From Mesobacillus subterraneus (GTDB lineage: Bacteria; Bacillota; Bacilli; Bacillales; Cytobacillaceae): DNA of 64,000 bases. A program made the position numbers and the translations under genes. This document shows, one piece after another, positions 63,369 to 64,000 of the stretch (its first letter is position 1; each line of letters opens with the position of its first letter). The notes below the pieces were generated by a model. That model was not told the origin of the DNA. It made no database searches and was given only the letters and a program-made list of their open reading frames with translations. The stretch is taken from positions 4,648,001-4,712,000 of the forward strand of contig NZ_CP129019.1 in the NCBI RefSeq assembly GCF_020524355.2, in the 5' to 3' direction.

Positions 63369-64000
63369 ATGGCAAGATTGATCCTGCTTGTGATTGACAG
63401 CTTTGGAATCGGGGCGATGGAGGATTGCCAGGAGTTCAATCCTGCAGATTGCAGAGCCAATACGTATAAGCATATTAGGGAGAGTGTGCCCAGCTTGAAG
63501 GTTCCAACGATGTATCAGCTAGGACTTGGAGCTCTGGTTGATGGGTTAGAGGCGCCTTTGAACGCATTCGGCCGCTCTGCTCTTGCACATCATGGAGCCG
63601 ATACATATCTAGGACATCAGGAAATCGCCGGCAGCTGCCCGAAGGCCTCAACAAAGAGATTGATGAAAGACATCCATGGAACACTGGCAGAAGCTCTTCG
63701 GAAGGAAGGCCATCATGTATCCTACCCATGGAAGGATCGCCCTGTATTTGTGGTGGATGATGCCTGTGTAGTCGGTGATAACCTGGAGTCAGCGGTTGGC
63801 AATATTATCAATCTTTGTGCGGACTTTAACCTGATGCATTTTGAACAGTTGAAGAAGGTTGGAAGGATTGTCAGGCAGAACGTCGATACAAGCAGGGTCA
63901 TTGCCTTTGGAAGCCCTCGTACCTCACTAGAGCAAATTCTATCGGTGGTCAAGGAAAAGAACCCTGGACAATGGGGAGTCGATGCACCGAAAGCGAAAGT
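63369..64000 (+). CDS. yhfW: YhfW family phosphopentomutase-like metalloenzyme (cut by window edge)
   Basis: The frame starts at ATG 63369, two bases after yhfX and behind GGAAGGGGTAGCC, and stays open to the end of the window (about 210 residues seen). It begins MARLILLVIDSFGIGAMEDC, the metal-binding start of the phosphopentomutase/alkaline-phosphatase fold. ADTYLGHQEI corresponds to the phosphopentomutase DTTTGHWE region around the nucleophilic Thr. It may shift a phosphate group on a sugar-like intermediate. The C-terminal half lies outside the window. Confidence 0.87.
   Translation, partial: MARLILLVIDSFGIGAMEDCQEFNPADCRANTYKHIRESVPSLKVPTMYQLGLGALVDGLEAPLNAFGRSALAHHGADTYLGHQEIAGSCPKASTKRLMKDIHGTLAEALRKEGHHVSYPWKDRPVFVVDDACVVGDNLESAVGNIINLCADFNLMHFEQLKKVGRIVRQNVDTSRVIAFGSPRTSLEQILSVVKEKNPGQWGVDAPKAK

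Overview
The window is chromosomal DNA of an endospore-forming, flagellated Bacillaceae species (Bacillus/Mesobacillus-like). SpoIIID, Mbl, FlhO/FlhP, FabZ, YwpF, SsbB, YwqA and YwqB occur in the order known from Bacillus subtilis, start sites follow strong AGGAGG-type ribosome sites, and GTG/TTG starts are frequent. No tRNA, rRNA or CRISPR array was seen.

Layout. 0-4.5 kb: a broken class B penicillin-binding protein, a YwrD-like gamma-glutamyltransferase and a small membrane protein. 4.7-9.4 kb: a two-subunit sodium/solute symporter (DUF4212 + VC_2705 type), a cNMP/CBS/DUF294 signalling protein and a DnaQ-like exonuclease. 9.5-11 kb: a LysM protein and spoIIID. 11.1-33.4 kb: a variant type VII secretion (T7SS) island lying exactly between spoIIID and mbl, which are neighbours in B. 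subtilis. It encodes FHA-EssC, YukD, three paralogous lipoproteins, a lipase toxin candidate with a C-terminal helical domain, small helical partners, two WXG100 proteins, a DUF6382-FHA protein, a PP2C phosphatase, a Ser/Thr kinase with TPR-like repeats, a membrane protein full of TALL/ETTxL motifs, and a giant Ig-repeat protein of about 1,795 residues anchored at both ends. Canonical EsaA/YueB, EssA and EssB/YukC are not seen.

33.6-45.2 kb: the mbl-flhO-flhP-epuA-fabZ...ywpF-ssb-ywqA-ywqB backbone, with a roughly 0.8-kb MITE-like element. 45.5-56.3 kb: a Yip1-family protein plus HlyD/RND-type adaptor, an ECF sigma/anti-sigma pair, a LysM-NlpC/P60 hydrolase, a gtaB-like UTP-glucose-1-P uridylyltransferase, an IS3-family element and a decayed small gene. 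56.7-64 kb: a complete set of the eight uncharacterised yhf genes (Z-Y-U-T-php-S-X-W; yhfW cut by the window edge), with two matching palindromes that look like the YhfZ operator.

How the parts may work together: in the island the kinase and phosphatase probably control threonines in the membrane scaffold, in the DUF6382-FHA protein and in EssC. FHA domains would read these marks, in a layout reminiscent of the threonine-phosphorylation pathway of type VI secretion. The double-anchored Ig-repeat protein may do the wall-spanning job of EsaA/YueB. The lipase, lipoproteins and small helical protein resemble a toxin-immunity-chaperone module.

Two features cut across the window. First, about sixteen single-base lesions, many of them one extra base in a homopolymer, break otherwise well-conserved genes; sequence error is a serious possibility. 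Second, several intergenic regions carry unrelated short motifs repeated with a period of about 21 bp, or of roughly 40-60 bp.
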